36,375 bases of DNA from Anaerolineaceae bacterium (GTDB lineage: Bacteria > Chloroflexota > Anaerolineae > Anaerolineales > UBA11579), in assembly GCA_900299355.1 (NCBI GenBank), contig OMJR01000125.1, positions 1-36,375 of the forward strand. Reading direction: 5' to 3'. Made by a program: the position numbers and the translations under genes. The notes below the pieces were generated by a model. That model was not told the origin of the DNA, did no database searches, and worked only from the letters and a program-made list of their open reading frames with translations. Position 1 is the stretch's first letter, and each line of letters starts with the position of its first letter. Of this stretch, positions 23,385 to 32,845 are shown in pieces.

Positions 23385-24158
23385 ATGGATGTGGAACGGG
23401 TCAGCCTGCTGGGCGTGGGTGTGGACGCGGTCGATATGGCCGCCACGCTGGCGCTAATGGCGGATGCTATCAAGAAGCGCCAAGCTGGCTATATCTGTTT
23501 GGCGCCGGCGCACAACCTGCTGGCAGCCCATGACGACCCGCAGGTCAACGCGGCCTTTGCGGATAGCCTGCTTACCGTGCCGGATGGTATGGGCACGGTC
23601 TGGTTTCTGAAGGCGCTGGGCCAACGCGGCGTGGGGCGGGTCTACGGCCCGGAGCTGCTGCAGGCGGCCTGCCTGGCGGGCTTGGATGCCGGTTGGCGGC
23701 ACTTCTTTTTAGGCGGCAGCCCTGAGGTCAGTGAGACCTTGATAAATCGTTTGCGCGGGCAGCATCCAGATCTGCAGGTGGCCGGCAGCGCCACGCCGCC
23801 TTTTGGCGCCTGGGATGCCCACGAAACGCGTACAATCGTGGCAATGATTAATCACAGCCAAGCTGATATTGTGTGGGTGGCCTTGGGTAGCCCGCGACAG
23901 GAACAGTGGATGGCGGCCCAGCGCGCCAACCTGGATGCGCCGCTGCTGGTGGGCGTGGGCGCGGCCTTCGATTTCCTGGCGGGGGCCAAGCCCCAGGCGC
24001 CACGCTGGATGCAGCGCAGCGGCTTGGAATGGCTCTTCCGCTTGCTCAGCGAGCCGCGCCGTTTGTGGCGGCGCTACGCCCAATACCCGCGCTTTGTGTG
24101 GCTGGCGCTGGGCCAAATCCTGGGCTTGAAACGCTATCCGCTCAACGAGAACTCTTAA
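23385..24158 (+). CDS. WecG/TagA/CpsF family glycosyltransferase
   Basis: LTVPDGMGTVWFLKALGQRGVGRVYGPELLQAAC, FFLGGSPEV, DIVWVALGSPRQEQWMAAQR, GVGAAFDFLAGAKPQAPRWMQRSGLEWLFRLLSEPRRLWRRY; start MDVERVSLL chosen. Confidence 0.92.
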   Translation: MDVERVSLLGVGVDAVDMAATLALMADAIKKRQAGYICLAPAHNLLAAHDDPQVNAAFADSLLTVPDGMGTVWFLKALGQRGVGRVYGPELLQAACLAGLDAGWRHFFLGGSPEVSETLINRLRGQHPDLQVAGSATPPFGAWDAHETRTIVAMINHSQADIVWVALGSPRQEQWMAAQRANLDAPLLVGVGAAFDFLAGAKPQAPRWMQRSGLEWLFRLLSEPRRLWRRYAQYPRFVWLALGQILGLKRYPLNENS

Positions 24159-25541
24159 ATGCTGCGACGTTTTTCAGTCAACTTTGCTTTATTTTCCATC
24201 GCGCTGGACGCCCTGCTGGTGGCCGCCGCGCTGCGCCTGGCAGTCCTGTACCGTCCAGCGTTGAATGCCCTATCGTTTGCGCAGACCATTGAGGCTGGCG
24301 GCGCGCTGCTGCCGGATGTGCTTTATATCGTCTTCCCGATATTGTGGGTGGCGGTGCTGCTGCTCTTCGCGGTCTACGATGGACGCCGCAACCTGCGCGT
24401 GGTGGACGAAATGAGCAGCCTGACCCTGGGCTGCCTGCTGGCGGCGATTGCCTCGGCAGGGGCGCTCTATCTCAGCTTCCGGGATGTCTCGCGGCTGCTC
24501 TTTGTGCTATTCGCGCTATTTGCGGTGGTCAGCTTGGGCGGCTGGCGCTTGCTCTACCGACTGGGCCAGCGCTGGCTGGGCTTCCGCGCCGAGCAGCGCC
24601 GCGTACTGGTGGTGGGCGCCGGCGAGATTGGCCGCCAGGTGCAGACCCAGATTCAACAGCACGGCAAGCTGGGCCTGCTCTTTCTGGGCTTCCTGGATGA
24701 CGAGACCAGCGGCGATGAGGTGCTGGGCTATTTGAATGATGCGCGCCAGGTGGTGATGGCGCAAAAGCCCGACGATGTGGTGATTGCCCTGCCGGGTTGG
24801 GCTTACCAGCGTGTGAACACCCTGGCGGCCGAGTTGCATGATTTGCCGGTGCGCACTTGGGTGATTCCCGATTACTTTGCGCTGGCCCTGCACCGTGCCC
24901 AGGTGGACGATTTCGCTGGCCTGCCGCTGCTGGATTTGCGCGCCCCCGCGCTCAGCGACTACCAGCGCCTGACCAAGCGCGCCTTTGATGTCGCGCTGGT
25001 ACTGCTGCTGGCGCCGCTGGCCTTGCCGGCGATGGGCTTGATTTCGGTCGCCATCCTGCTAGCCGACGGCGCTCCGGTGCTGTTGCGCCAAAAGCGGGTG
25101 GGCGAAAATGGCCGGGTGTTTGATATGCTCAAATTTCGCACCATGGTGCCGTATGCTGAACTGTTGCTGCCCGAGGATGACAGCCTGCTGCACAAGCGCC
25201 GCGACGACCCGCGCGTGACGCGGGTGGGCGGTTTTCTGCGCCGCACCAGCCTGGACGAATTGCCGCAGTTCTTCAACATCCTGCGCGGAGAGATGAGCCT
25301 GGTCGGCCCGCGCCCGGAACTGCCCGAGCTGGTGGAACGTTACGAGACCTGGCAGCGCAAGCGCTTTGCGGTGCCGCAGGGGCTGACAGGTTGGTGGCAA
25401 ATCAATGGGCGCAGCGATAAACCGATGCACCTGCACACGGAGGATGACCTGTACTACGTGCAAAATTATTCCCTGGGACTGGACTTGTTGATTTTGTGGC
25501 GCACCTTGTGGACCGTGCTGAGCGGGCGGGGAGCGTATTGA
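24159..25541 (+). CDS. Polyprenyl glycosylphosphotransferase (initiating sugar transferase)
   Basis: 460 aa; CoA-binding-like domain and KRAFDVALVLLLAPLALP...LKFRTMVPYAE...RRTSLDELPQFFNILRGEMSLVGPRPELPELVERYETWQRKRFAVPQGLTGWWQINGRSD. Confidence 0.93.
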   Translation: MLRRFSVNFALFSIALDALLVAAALRLAVLYRPALNALSFAQTIEAGGALLPDVLYIVFPILWVAVLLLFAVYDGRRNLRVVDEMSSLTLGCLLAAIASAGALYLSFRDVSRLLFVLFALFAVVSLGGWRLLYRLGQRWLGFRAEQRRVLVVGAGEIGRQVQTQIQQHGKLGLLFLGFLDDETSGDEVLGYLNDARQVVMAQKPDDVVIALPGWAYQRVNTLAAELHDLPVRTWVIPDYFALALHRAQVDDFAGLPLLDLRAPALSDYQRLTKRAFDVALVLLLAPLALPAMGLISVAILLADGAPVLLRQKRVGENGRVFDMLKFRTMVPYAELLLPEDDSLLHKRRDDPRVTRVGGFLRRTSLDELPQFFNILRGEMSLVGPRPELPELVERYETWQRKRFAVPQGLTGWWQINGRSDKPMHLHTEDDLYYVQNYSLGLDLLILWRTLWTVLSGRGAY

Positions 25542-27967
25542 TGCGGCAGACCGATTGGAAATACCTGGGACGCGAGGCGCTGCTGATTGTGCTGCTGGGC
25601 TACCTGGTGGTGGCGGGCGGTACGCTGAGTGGGATGATTGCCTACCCGTTGCGCCTGATAAACGCCGTGCTGGCCGGGCTGCTATTTGGCGGCTGGTTGC
25701 TGTGGAAGCTGCTGCGCCGCGAGAAGTTACTGGTCACCGGCCTGGAACGGGCCTGGCTGTTCTTCCTGGGCAGCCAACTGCTGGCCACGGTCTTCTCGGA
25801 CGACCCGCGCCGCAGCTTGCCCTGGCTGGCCTTGTGGCTGAGCTATGCGCTGCTGTTCTATTTGATGTACGAGCTGCTGCGCAAGGGCTGGCCAGCTGAA
25901 TTGGTTGAGAAGACCTTGTTGATTGCCGGCGCGATTGTGATTGGCCTGGGGCTGTACCAGGTGGGTACTTTGTATCTGGATTGGCGCGCGGCGGTGGATG
26001 AACTGGCGATTGCCCCGGGCTTCAGCTTCCGTATTTCGGGCCTGCTAGGCGACCCCAACCTGCTGGCCGCTTTCACTAATCTGCTGCTGCCGCTGGCCTT
26101 GGCCCGCGCTCTGGCCAGCCGCAAAGGTGCCGGTCAGGTACTGCTGGGGCTGTTGTGGCTGGCGGGTCTGGCGGTGGTCTATTTCACCGATTCGCGGGGC
26201 GGCCTGTTGGGCCTGGCCATGGGCCTGTTCATCGTCAGCCTGGGTTGGATGCGGATTCTGTCAGACAGGGCGCGCCAGGTATCGAGCCAGGTGTGGGCCT
26301 GGCTGCGCGCCCGGCGCTGGCTGTTCTACGGCCTGTTGCTGGCGCTGCTGGTGTTGGGCGCTTACGCGGCTTTGTTGGCCCTGGGCGGGGGAGGGGATAC
26401 CACCCATGCGCCGGTGGCCAGTGCGCGCGATATTTACTGGCAGGCCGCGGCGGCCGCCTTCCTGGCCAAACCGGTTAGCGGCACCGGGCCGGGAATCTAT
26501 CCCAGCTACCTGATGCAAATCTGGAGCACGCCGCCCGCGCGACCCTACCTGCACGCCCACAGCACGCCCTTTAACATCGGTGCGGAGAGCGGCCTGCTGG
26601 GCTTCTTTGCGTTTTTTGGCTTGCTGATTGCGATTTGGCGGCGGGCCGCCGGCGGCTGGCGCGAGCAGGATGCCGCGGGCCAAGCGCGTTGGGTCGGCAT
26701 CGCCGCCAGCCTGGCAGGTTTCAGTGTGCACTCGTTGGTGGATGATTTCCTGCCCTTTGGCGCCGCGGGTGGCGTGTTGATGATATTGTTGGCCTTATGG
26801 CTGGCGCCGATTCCACGCGAGGAGCAAGCGGAAGCCGCCGAAGGACTTAATCCGCTCTGGCTGCTGGTGCCGGCCTTGTTGACCGCCGTGCTGGCCATCA
26901 ATCCACTGCGAGCGCAGGGCGTGGCGGAAGAGGCTGCCCGGTTTGGTAATGGCGGTGATTGGGTTGCGGCGGCGGAGGGCATGCAGGCCGCGGCCGAGCG
27001 CGACCCGGGCTATGCGGTCTATTGGCAGCAGGCGGCCTACGCCTATGGGCGTGCCGCGGCGGACAACCCAATTTATCACGACCTGGCTTTGCAGAGTTAT
27101 GTGCGCGCCACGCAACTGGAGCCGGTCTACAGCCTGCCCTGGGCCAATTGGGCGGCGCTATCGGCTGCCAATGATTTGTTTGACAGGGCAGCTGAGGGGA
27201 TGCAGGCGGCGGCTGACCGCGCGCCGGAAGCCGGGCTCTATTGGCTGAATCTGGGTAGTTATCAAGAAAACCTTGGCAATGTGAAGGCGGCCAGTGAAGC
27301 CTACATGCAGGCTCTAAGCCTGGAGCCGGATTGGAGCGCCAGCGCCTTCTGGACCCGCAGCGCCTTGCGCCAGGAAACCCTGGCCGCTTTTGAGCCACCG
27401 CCGCCCGACCCGGGCCGGCCGGTGGAAGAGGGCCGCATCCTGGCTGGTGAAGCGCGCGCTGCGATTGCCAATGGCGACCTGGAGCAGGGCCGCAGCTTGC
27501 TGGAGCAGGTCTACGCCATCAACAGCCAGGATGCGGAGCTTTATTTGGGCCTGGCTGAAATTGCTATGGCTGAAGATGAACTTGAATTAACGGAACGTAA
27601 TATCCAGGTTGGATTGCTGGTGCAGGCCACCAGCAACCAGCACAAGGCCGAGATGCTGCTGCTCTGGGCGGAAATCGCAGCTCAACAGGGCGACGATGAG
27701 GCGACCCTGGAACGCTACCAGGGCGCTTTTGAAGCGATTACGACTGAGAATTTATATGGCGGGGGCAGCCGCGGTTGGGTGCCCTACAATCTGTTCGTGT
27801 TCCAGCGCCAGGGCTTGGCGGAGGATTTGCTGCCGCAATTGGAGCGGGCCGATATCCCGGCCAGCGTGGCCCTACGGCTATTGGTGTTGGCGGATTTGTA
27901 CGAGGAGATGGGCCAGCCAGACCAGGCTGAAGTAGTGCGCGCGGTACTGGGGCCTTATTTGCCCTAG
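25541..27967 (+). CDS. O-antigen ligase/polymerase-like membrane protein with C-terminal TPR repeats
   Basis: ATG 25541 overlaps the upstream TGA (TGATG); FTDSRGGLLGLAMGLFI, GTGPGIYPSYL, HAHSTPFNIGAESGLLGFFAF; TPR-like C-terminus. Confidence 0.88.
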   Translation: MRQTDWKYLGREALLIVLLGYLVVAGGTLSGMIAYPLRLINAVLAGLLFGGWLLWKLLRREKLLVTGLERAWLFFLGSQLLATVFSDDPRRSLPWLALWLSYALLFYLMYELLRKGWPAELVEKTLLIAGAIVIGLGLYQVGTLYLDWRAAVDELAIAPGFSFRISGLLGDPNLLAAFTNLLLPLALARALASRKGAGQVLLGLLWLAGLAVVYFTDSRGGLLGLAMGLFIVSLGWMRILSDRARQVSSQVWAWLRARRWLFYGLLLALLVLGAYAALLALGGGGDTTHAPVASARDIYWQAAAAAFLAKPVSGTGPGIYPSYLMQIWSTPPARPYLHAHSTPFNIGAESGLLGFFAFFGLLIAIWRRAAGGWREQDAAGQARWVGIAASLAGFSVHSLVDDFLPFGAAGGVLMILLALWLAPIPREEQAEAAEGLNPLWLLVPALLTAVLAINPLRAQGVAEEAARFGNGGDWVAAAEGMQAAAERDPGYAVYWQQAAYAYGRAAADNPIYHDLALQSYVRATQLEPVYSLPWANWAALSAANDLFDRAAEGMQAAADRAPEAGLYWLNLGSYQENLGNVKAASEAYMQALSLEPDWSASAFWTRSALRQETLAAFEPPPPDPGRPVEEGRILAGEARAAIANGDLEQGRSLLEQVYAINSQDAELYLGLAEIAMAEDELELTERNIQVGLLVQATSNQHKAEMLLLWAEIAAQQGDDEATLERYQGAFEAITTENLYGGGSRGWVPYNLFVFQRQGLAEDLLPQLERADIPASVALRLLVLADLYEEMGQPDQAEVVRAVLGPYLP

Positions 27968-28476
27968 TCCTCGCCGAACAGGTCGAAGCGCCAATCGTTG
28001 CACACAATCGGGTTCCCGGGCGGGTACTCGTACTCAAAATTGCCTAACAATTCGAAGCCAGCCTTGCGGCTGATGGCGATTGACCCGGCGTTATCAATGC
28101 GGGGGTAGGCGTGCATCCAGCGATGCTTTTTCTCTTTGCGGGCCTCTTCAATCACCAGCAGAGTGGCGGCGGTCGCCACCCCTTGGCCCTGAAATTCGGG
28201 CACCACGCTGTAGCCGGTTTCCCAGGCCAATCCATCGCGGGCATCATGTTCCCAATAGCCAATCGTGCCAGCCGGCTCGCCATTCACAGTGATGACGAAC
28301 ATCCGGCCTTTACCGATATCGCCGATCTCGGCGTACTTCTGGTTGCGGGATACCAATTTTTCCTCGGGTTCGGGGCCGCCGAGGAACTGGGTCATGGCTG
28401 GGTCGCCCATGGTGCGCTTCAGCATGCCCAAATCGTCGGCGGTCCAGGGGCGGATATCAATCACTGGTTTCTTCAT
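27964..28476 (-). CDS. GNAT family N-acetyltransferase
   Basis: 170 aa; VVPEFQGQGVATAATLLVIEEARKEKKHRWMHAYPRIDNAGSIAISRKAGFELLG. Confidence 0.9.
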   Translation of the reverse strand: MKKPVIDIRPWTADDLGMLKRTMGDPAMTQFLGGPEPEEKLVSRNQKYAEIGDIGKGRMFVITVNGEPAGTIGYWEHDARDGLAWETGYSVVPEFQGQGVATAATLLVIEEARKEKKHRWMHAYPRIDNAGSIAISRKAGFELLGNFEYEYPPGNPIVCNDWRFDLFGED

Positions 28477-30038
28477 CGTACCTCGCGTAGTAGTTGTCCA
28501 GCGGCATTGTAGCCCGGCAGCCCGCTGACCCCGCCGCCGGGATGCGCGCCATCCCCGCCCAGGTAGAGGCCATCGATGGGGGCGCGGTAACCGGCGAAGC
28601 CCGCGATGGGCCGCATGGTCAGCAGTTGGTCCAGGCCCATTTGCCCGTGGGTGAAAGACCCTTCGGGCAGGCCGTAATCGCGCTCATAATCCAGCGGGGT
28701 AATCACTTTGCGGTGCAATACCAGTTGGCCGAGGCCGGGCGCATAGCGCTCCAATGTCTTCACGACTAAGTCGCCCAGCGTTTCGCGTTTCTGGTCCCAA
28801 TCACCATCTCGCAATTGATAGGGGGCGTAGCGCACGGTGACACTCATCGCGTGCTGACCCGTCGGGGCCAGGCTGCTATCCAGCAGGCTGGGGATGCGCG
28901 CAATCAGAATCGGTTCCGCTGACAGTTGGCCGTACTTGGCGGCGTCGTAGGCGCGCTCGGCGTAATCCGGGCTGGGGCAGAGCACGATATCGCCGCTGAG
29001 CTGTTCCTCGCGCGCCTCGAAGGCGGGCAGGCCGCTGAGTGCCAAATGTACCGTGGCGGTGCTGCCTTGATATTTAATGTTGCGCAGGCGGCGCACATCG
29101 CGCGGTTGCAACTGCGGCCCGCCGGCCCAATCCAGCAGGGTCTGTTCTGGGCTGGTGGTCGAGAGGATAGCCCTGGCGGCAATGCGCTCGCCACCGGCCA
29201 GCTCGACGCCGGCCACTCGGTAGTTTTCAATCAGGATGCGCTGGACCTGCGCGCCGGTGCGGATGTCACCGCCAGCACCTTTGGCGGCCGAAGCCAGCGC
29301 GCGGTTGAGCGCCGCCAGGCCGCCCTTGACGCGCTGGGCCGAGCGATAGCCGCCGCTGTCGCCAGCTAGTTGCCCATAGACCAGCTTGAAGCTGGTGCCC
29401 GCCGCGCGCGGCCCCTGCATCAATTCGCTGACGCTGGCTGCGGCCAGCACACCTTTGAGCGCCTCGCTTTGGAAATGGCGCTCCAGATAGTGCTGGGCGC
29501 TCATCGGCAGCACGCGCAGAAAATCCATCAAACCGCGGGGACCCAGGCGGCGGGCGGCCAGGGCCACGCCGGCCCAGCGGGCCAATAGGCGCAGCGGGCG
29601 ATGGGCCAACCCGGGTGGCTCGAGGCGGGCCATGCGTTGCAAGATGGCAGCATACTGGGCCGCCTCTTGCGCATAGCCAACGAAGGCCTGCGCGTCGGGA
29701 ATCGAATGCTCGTGTAACTCGCTGGCGGTGCGGAGTACATCGCGCCAGAGGGTGATGCCGCTATCCAGTGCGTAAGCCGCCACCGGTATGTCGCTAAAGT
29801 CCAATCCGTGGCTGGCCAGGTCGAGCTTGTTCACCAGGGCGGCATCCAGCAGGCCGGCATCCGGCCAGCCGGTATTGAAATGAAATCCGGGAAAGAGTTC
29901 CTCGCTGGTGGTGGCCCCGCCGAGGGCGTCGCGGCGCTCAAGTACCAGCACCCGGCGTCCAGCCCGTGCCAGGCGGGCTGAGGCGGCTAGGCCGTTGGGG
30001 TCGCCGCCCAGCACGATGATGTCGTAGGCGCCGCTCAC
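28473..30038 (-). CDS. Phytoene-desaturase-like NAD(P)/FAD-dependent oxidoreductase
   Basis: AYDIIVLGGDPNGLAASARLARAGRRVLVLERRDALGG; GLYLGGDGAHPGGGVSGLPGYNAA; GTG start at 30036-30038 overlaps the upstream TGA. Confidence 0.88.
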   Translation of the reverse strand: MSGAYDIIVLGGDPNGLAASARLARAGRRVLVLERRDALGGATTSEELFPGFHFNTGWPDAGLLDAALVNKLDLASHGLDFSDIPVAAYALDSGITLWRDVLRTASELHEHSIPDAQAFVGYAQEAAQYAAILQRMARLEPPGLAHRPLRLLARWAGVALAARRLGPRGLMDFLRVLPMSAQHYLERHFQSEALKGVLAAASVSELMQGPRAAGTSFKLVYGQLAGDSGGYRSAQRVKGGLAALNRALASAAKGAGGDIRTGAQVQRILIENYRVAGVELAGGERIAARAILSTTSPEQTLLDWAGGPQLQPRDVRRLRNIKYQGSTATVHLALSGLPAFEAREEQLSGDIVLCPSPDYAERAYDAAKYGQLSAEPILIARIPSLLDSSLAPTGQHAMSVTVRYAPYQLRDGDWDQKRETLGDLVVKTLERYAPGLGQLVLHRKVITPLDYERDYGLPEGSFTHGQMGLDQLLTMRPIAGFAGYRAPIDGLYLGGDGAHPGGGVSGLPGYNAAGQLLREVR

Positions 30039-31621
30039 CGCTTGCCGTCCTTGAGAATCTGCAGGGCGGCCAGACGTCCGGGCGCACCGGTGATACCGCC
30101 GCCGGGATGTACGGCCGAGCCGCACTGGTAATAGCCCTCAATCGGTGTGCGGTATTGGGTCCAGCCGGGCGCAGGGCGCAGGAAAAATAGCTGGGACAAG
30201 CTCAGTTCGCCCTGGAAGATATTGCCGCCGCTCAGGCCGATGCTACGCTCAATGTCCCAGGGGCTGAGCACCTGGCGATGCAGGATGCGCTCCTTGATGC
30301 TTGGGAAGTACTCGGCCAGGGTGTTGACCACTGCGTCGCCGAAGGCCTCGCGCTGGCCGTCCCAATCACCAGTGGCTAACTGGTAGGGTGCGTACTGCAC
30401 AAAGCAGGACATGACGTGCTGGCCGGGTGGCGCCATGGAGGGGTCAATCATCGAGGGGAAAATAATATCGATGTAAGGTTTTTCTGAGAACTGCCCATAC
30501 TTGGCCTGGTCGTAGGCGCGCTCAATGTAATCTACGCTGGGGCTAATTGAAATCGCGCCGCGCATGTGCGCTCCGCCGCCGGGCAGGGCAGCCAACTCGG
30601 GCAGCGAATCCAGCGCCAGATTGACCTTGCCCGACGAACCATACGTGTCGAAACCCAGAATGTCCTCGACCAGTTCACGCGGCAGCTCGTCCGGGTCGGC
30701 CAGCTTGAGGAAAGTCAGTTTGGGGTCCAGGCTGGAGACGACCACATCGGCACGGTACTCGTCCCCGTTTTCCAGCACTATGCCAGTGGCGCGGCCGTTG
30801 TTGGTGAGCAGCTTGGCCACCCGCGCCTCGGTGCGGATTTCGGCCCCGAAGGCGCGCGCGCTGTTGGCGATGCTCTCCGAGATGGCGCCGGTGCCGCCGC
30901 GGGCGAAGCCCCAGGCGCGAAAGACGCCGTCGATTTCGCCCATGTAATGGTGCAGCAGCACATAGGCCGAGCCCGGCGAGCGCGGCCCCAGGAAGGTGCC
31001 GATAATGCCGCTGGCGGAGAGGGTGGCCACAAGCGGGTCGGTCTCGAACCACTCCTCCAGGAAGTCGGCGGAACTCATCGTCATCAGCTTGACCAGCGTG
31101 TACAGATGCTCTTCGCCGATGCTGAGGAAGTGGCGGCCCAGCTTGAGCAATTGGAGCAGTTCGCGCGGATGCAGCGAAGTGGGATCGGGCGGGCGGATGC
31201 CGAGAATGTACTTGACCGCCTTAGCCATGTGGTACATAGCATGCCCGTATTCGCGGTAGGCTTCGGCGTCACGGGTGGAGAAGCGGCTGAGGTTACGGAA
31301 GGTTTCGTGCGGGTCGGCGCCGCGGTAGATGTAATCGCCATCCGGCAGGGGCGTGATGGTGCTCTCCAGCGGCAGGATGGTCAGACCATGTTTGACCAGC
31401 TTTAGGTCGCGGATGATTTCTGGCCGCAGCAGGCTGACCACGTAAGAGAAGACGCTGAACTTGAAGCCGGGAAAGACTTCCTCGGTGACTGCCGCGCCGC
31501 CCAGCACATGACGCTGCTCCAGTACCAGCACCTTCCAGCCCGCGCGCGCCAGGTAGGCGGCGTTGACGAGGCCGTTGTGGCCGCCTCCGACAATGATTGC
31601 ATCGTAATTGTTAGCCACCAA
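30035..31621 (-). CDS. Phytoene-desaturase-like NAD(P)/FAD-dependent oxidoreductase
   Basis: 528 aa; YDAIIVGGGHNGLVNAAYLARAGWKVLVLEQRHVLGGAAVTEEVFPGFKFSVFSYVVSLL; YYQCGSAVHPGGGITGAPGRLAA. Confidence 0.9.
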   Translation of the reverse strand: MVANNYDAIIVGGGHNGLVNAAYLARAGWKVLVLEQRHVLGGAAVTEEVFPGFKFSVFSYVVSLLRPEIIRDLKLVKHGLTILPLESTITPLPDGDYIYRGADPHETFRNLSRFSTRDAEAYREYGHAMYHMAKAVKYILGIRPPDPTSLHPRELLQLLKLGRHFLSIGEEHLYTLVKLMTMSSADFLEEWFETDPLVATLSASGIIGTFLGPRSPGSAYVLLHHYMGEIDGVFRAWGFARGGTGAISESIANSARAFGAEIRTEARVAKLLTNNGRATGIVLENGDEYRADVVVSSLDPKLTFLKLADPDELPRELVEDILGFDTYGSSGKVNLALDSLPELAALPGGGAHMRGAISISPSVDYIERAYDQAKYGQFSEKPYIDIIFPSMIDPSMAPPGQHVMSCFVQYAPYQLATGDWDGQREAFGDAVVNTLAEYFPSIKERILHRQVLSPWDIERSIGLSGGNIFQGELSLSQLFFLRPAPGWTQYRTPIEGYYQCGSAVHPGGGITGAPGRLAALQILKDGKR

Positions 31622-32813
31622 CCACCGCCTTCTTCCAGGGTGGATTGTAGAAGGGCAGCTTGCTCACTGTAGCGTTGGCCCGCTGGCGCTTGTATTCGAC
31701 GGTGATCTCAATCTCGAGCGTTTGGCCGCGGCGGGCATAGCGGCTGTCTACCGTGGCGAGTGCAATGTACTCTTTCAAGATGGGGGAGAAGAGCATGCTG
31801 GTGGCCTGGCCGACATGGCGGCGGCCGACATATAGCGGCAACGCGCTGCGCGAGGCGCGCCCGGCCACCTGGGGCGGCAGGTCCATCGCCCCAAACAATC
31901 TTTCCAGGTCGGCCCAGGGCACGCGCAGGCCCACAAAGGAGCGCGGGGCACCGCGCTCCTTTTCGCCCAGCAGGGCGCGCTTGCCCACGAAATCGGCGCC
32001 CTCCAGGTCCACGGCCCAGCCCAGGCCCAATTCGTAGGGCGAGGAGGTCTGGCTTTCAATGTGCGCGCTGCGTACAGAGCTGTAGTCCACATCGATCAAT
32101 AACAGTCCGGCCTCCACGCGCAGCATATCCAACGCAGCCAGGCCCACCGGCTGCAAGCCGTAGCCCGCCCCGGCCTCCATCAAGCGATCCCAGACCATCT
32201 CGGCATGCTCGGCGGCGATCCACAACTCGTAACCCAGGTCGCCGGTGTAGCCGGTGCGCGTCACGGTCAGGGGGATCTCGCCAAGCTTAGCCTCCGCCGC
32301 ATGGTAATAGGGCAGGCGGTCTAAATCGATTTCCTTGAGACAGGCTTGCAGAACGGCGCGGCTGCTGGGGCCCTGGATTGCCAGCGCCGCCAGCTCGCGG
32401 CTCACATCGCGCACCTCGGTGTCCAGGCCGAAGCCGCTATCCTGGAACCAGCGCAGGCTGGGGTCGGCGGCGGTGATGCGGAAGCGCTGCGCTTCAAGCC
32501 GAGTCACGGTGCCATCATCGATTACCTTGCCGTTCTCATCGCACCAGGGCGTGTACAGCACCTGGCCCACGGCGCACTGGCTGACATCGCGGGTGATGAT
32601 GCGATCCACCAGGCGGCTGGCGTCCGGGCCGCTGATCTCGTACTTGTACAGCGGCGAAACATCGATCAGGCCGGCCGCGTTGCGCACAGCGTAATATTCA
32701 AATTCATGGCTGGGCTGGTAGCTTATCGCCGACAGATAGCCGGACCAATCGCGCCATTCCTGGGTTTGGCAGAGAGCCGCCGCGCGGCTATGAAAAGCGG
32801 TGGGAATGGGCAT
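31611..32813 (-). CDS. GcvT-family (aminomethyltransferase-like) protein
   Basis: 400 aa; RNAAGLIDVSPLYKYEISGPDASRLVDRIITRDVS, TRTGYTGDLGYELWIAAEHAEMVWDRLMEAGAGYGLQPVGLAALDMLRVEAG. Confidence 0.9.
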   Translation of the reverse strand: MPIPTAFHSRAAALCQTQEWRDWSGYLSAISYQPSHEFEYYAVRNAAGLIDVSPLYKYEISGPDASRLVDRIITRDVSQCAVGQVLYTPWCDENGKVIDDGTVTRLEAQRFRITAADPSLRWFQDSGFGLDTEVRDVSRELAALAIQGPSSRAVLQACLKEIDLDRLPYYHAAEAKLGEIPLTVTRTGYTGDLGYELWIAAEHAEMVWDRLMEAGAGYGLQPVGLAALDMLRVEAGLLLIDVDYSSVRSAHIESQTSSPYELGLGWAVDLEGADFVGKRALLGEKERGAPRSFVGLRVPWADLERLFGAMDLPPQVAGRASRSALPLYVGRRHVGQATSMLFSPILKEYIALATVDSRYARRGQTLEIEITVEYKRQRANATVSKLPFYNPPWKKAVVGG

Positions 32814-32845
32814 GGCTGCCCGATTATACAGGTGAAGTAAACAGT

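Noticed and set aside
30566-31405. 279-aa plus-strand ORF
   Set aside because: Antisense to a phytoene-desaturase-like gene; shadow ORF
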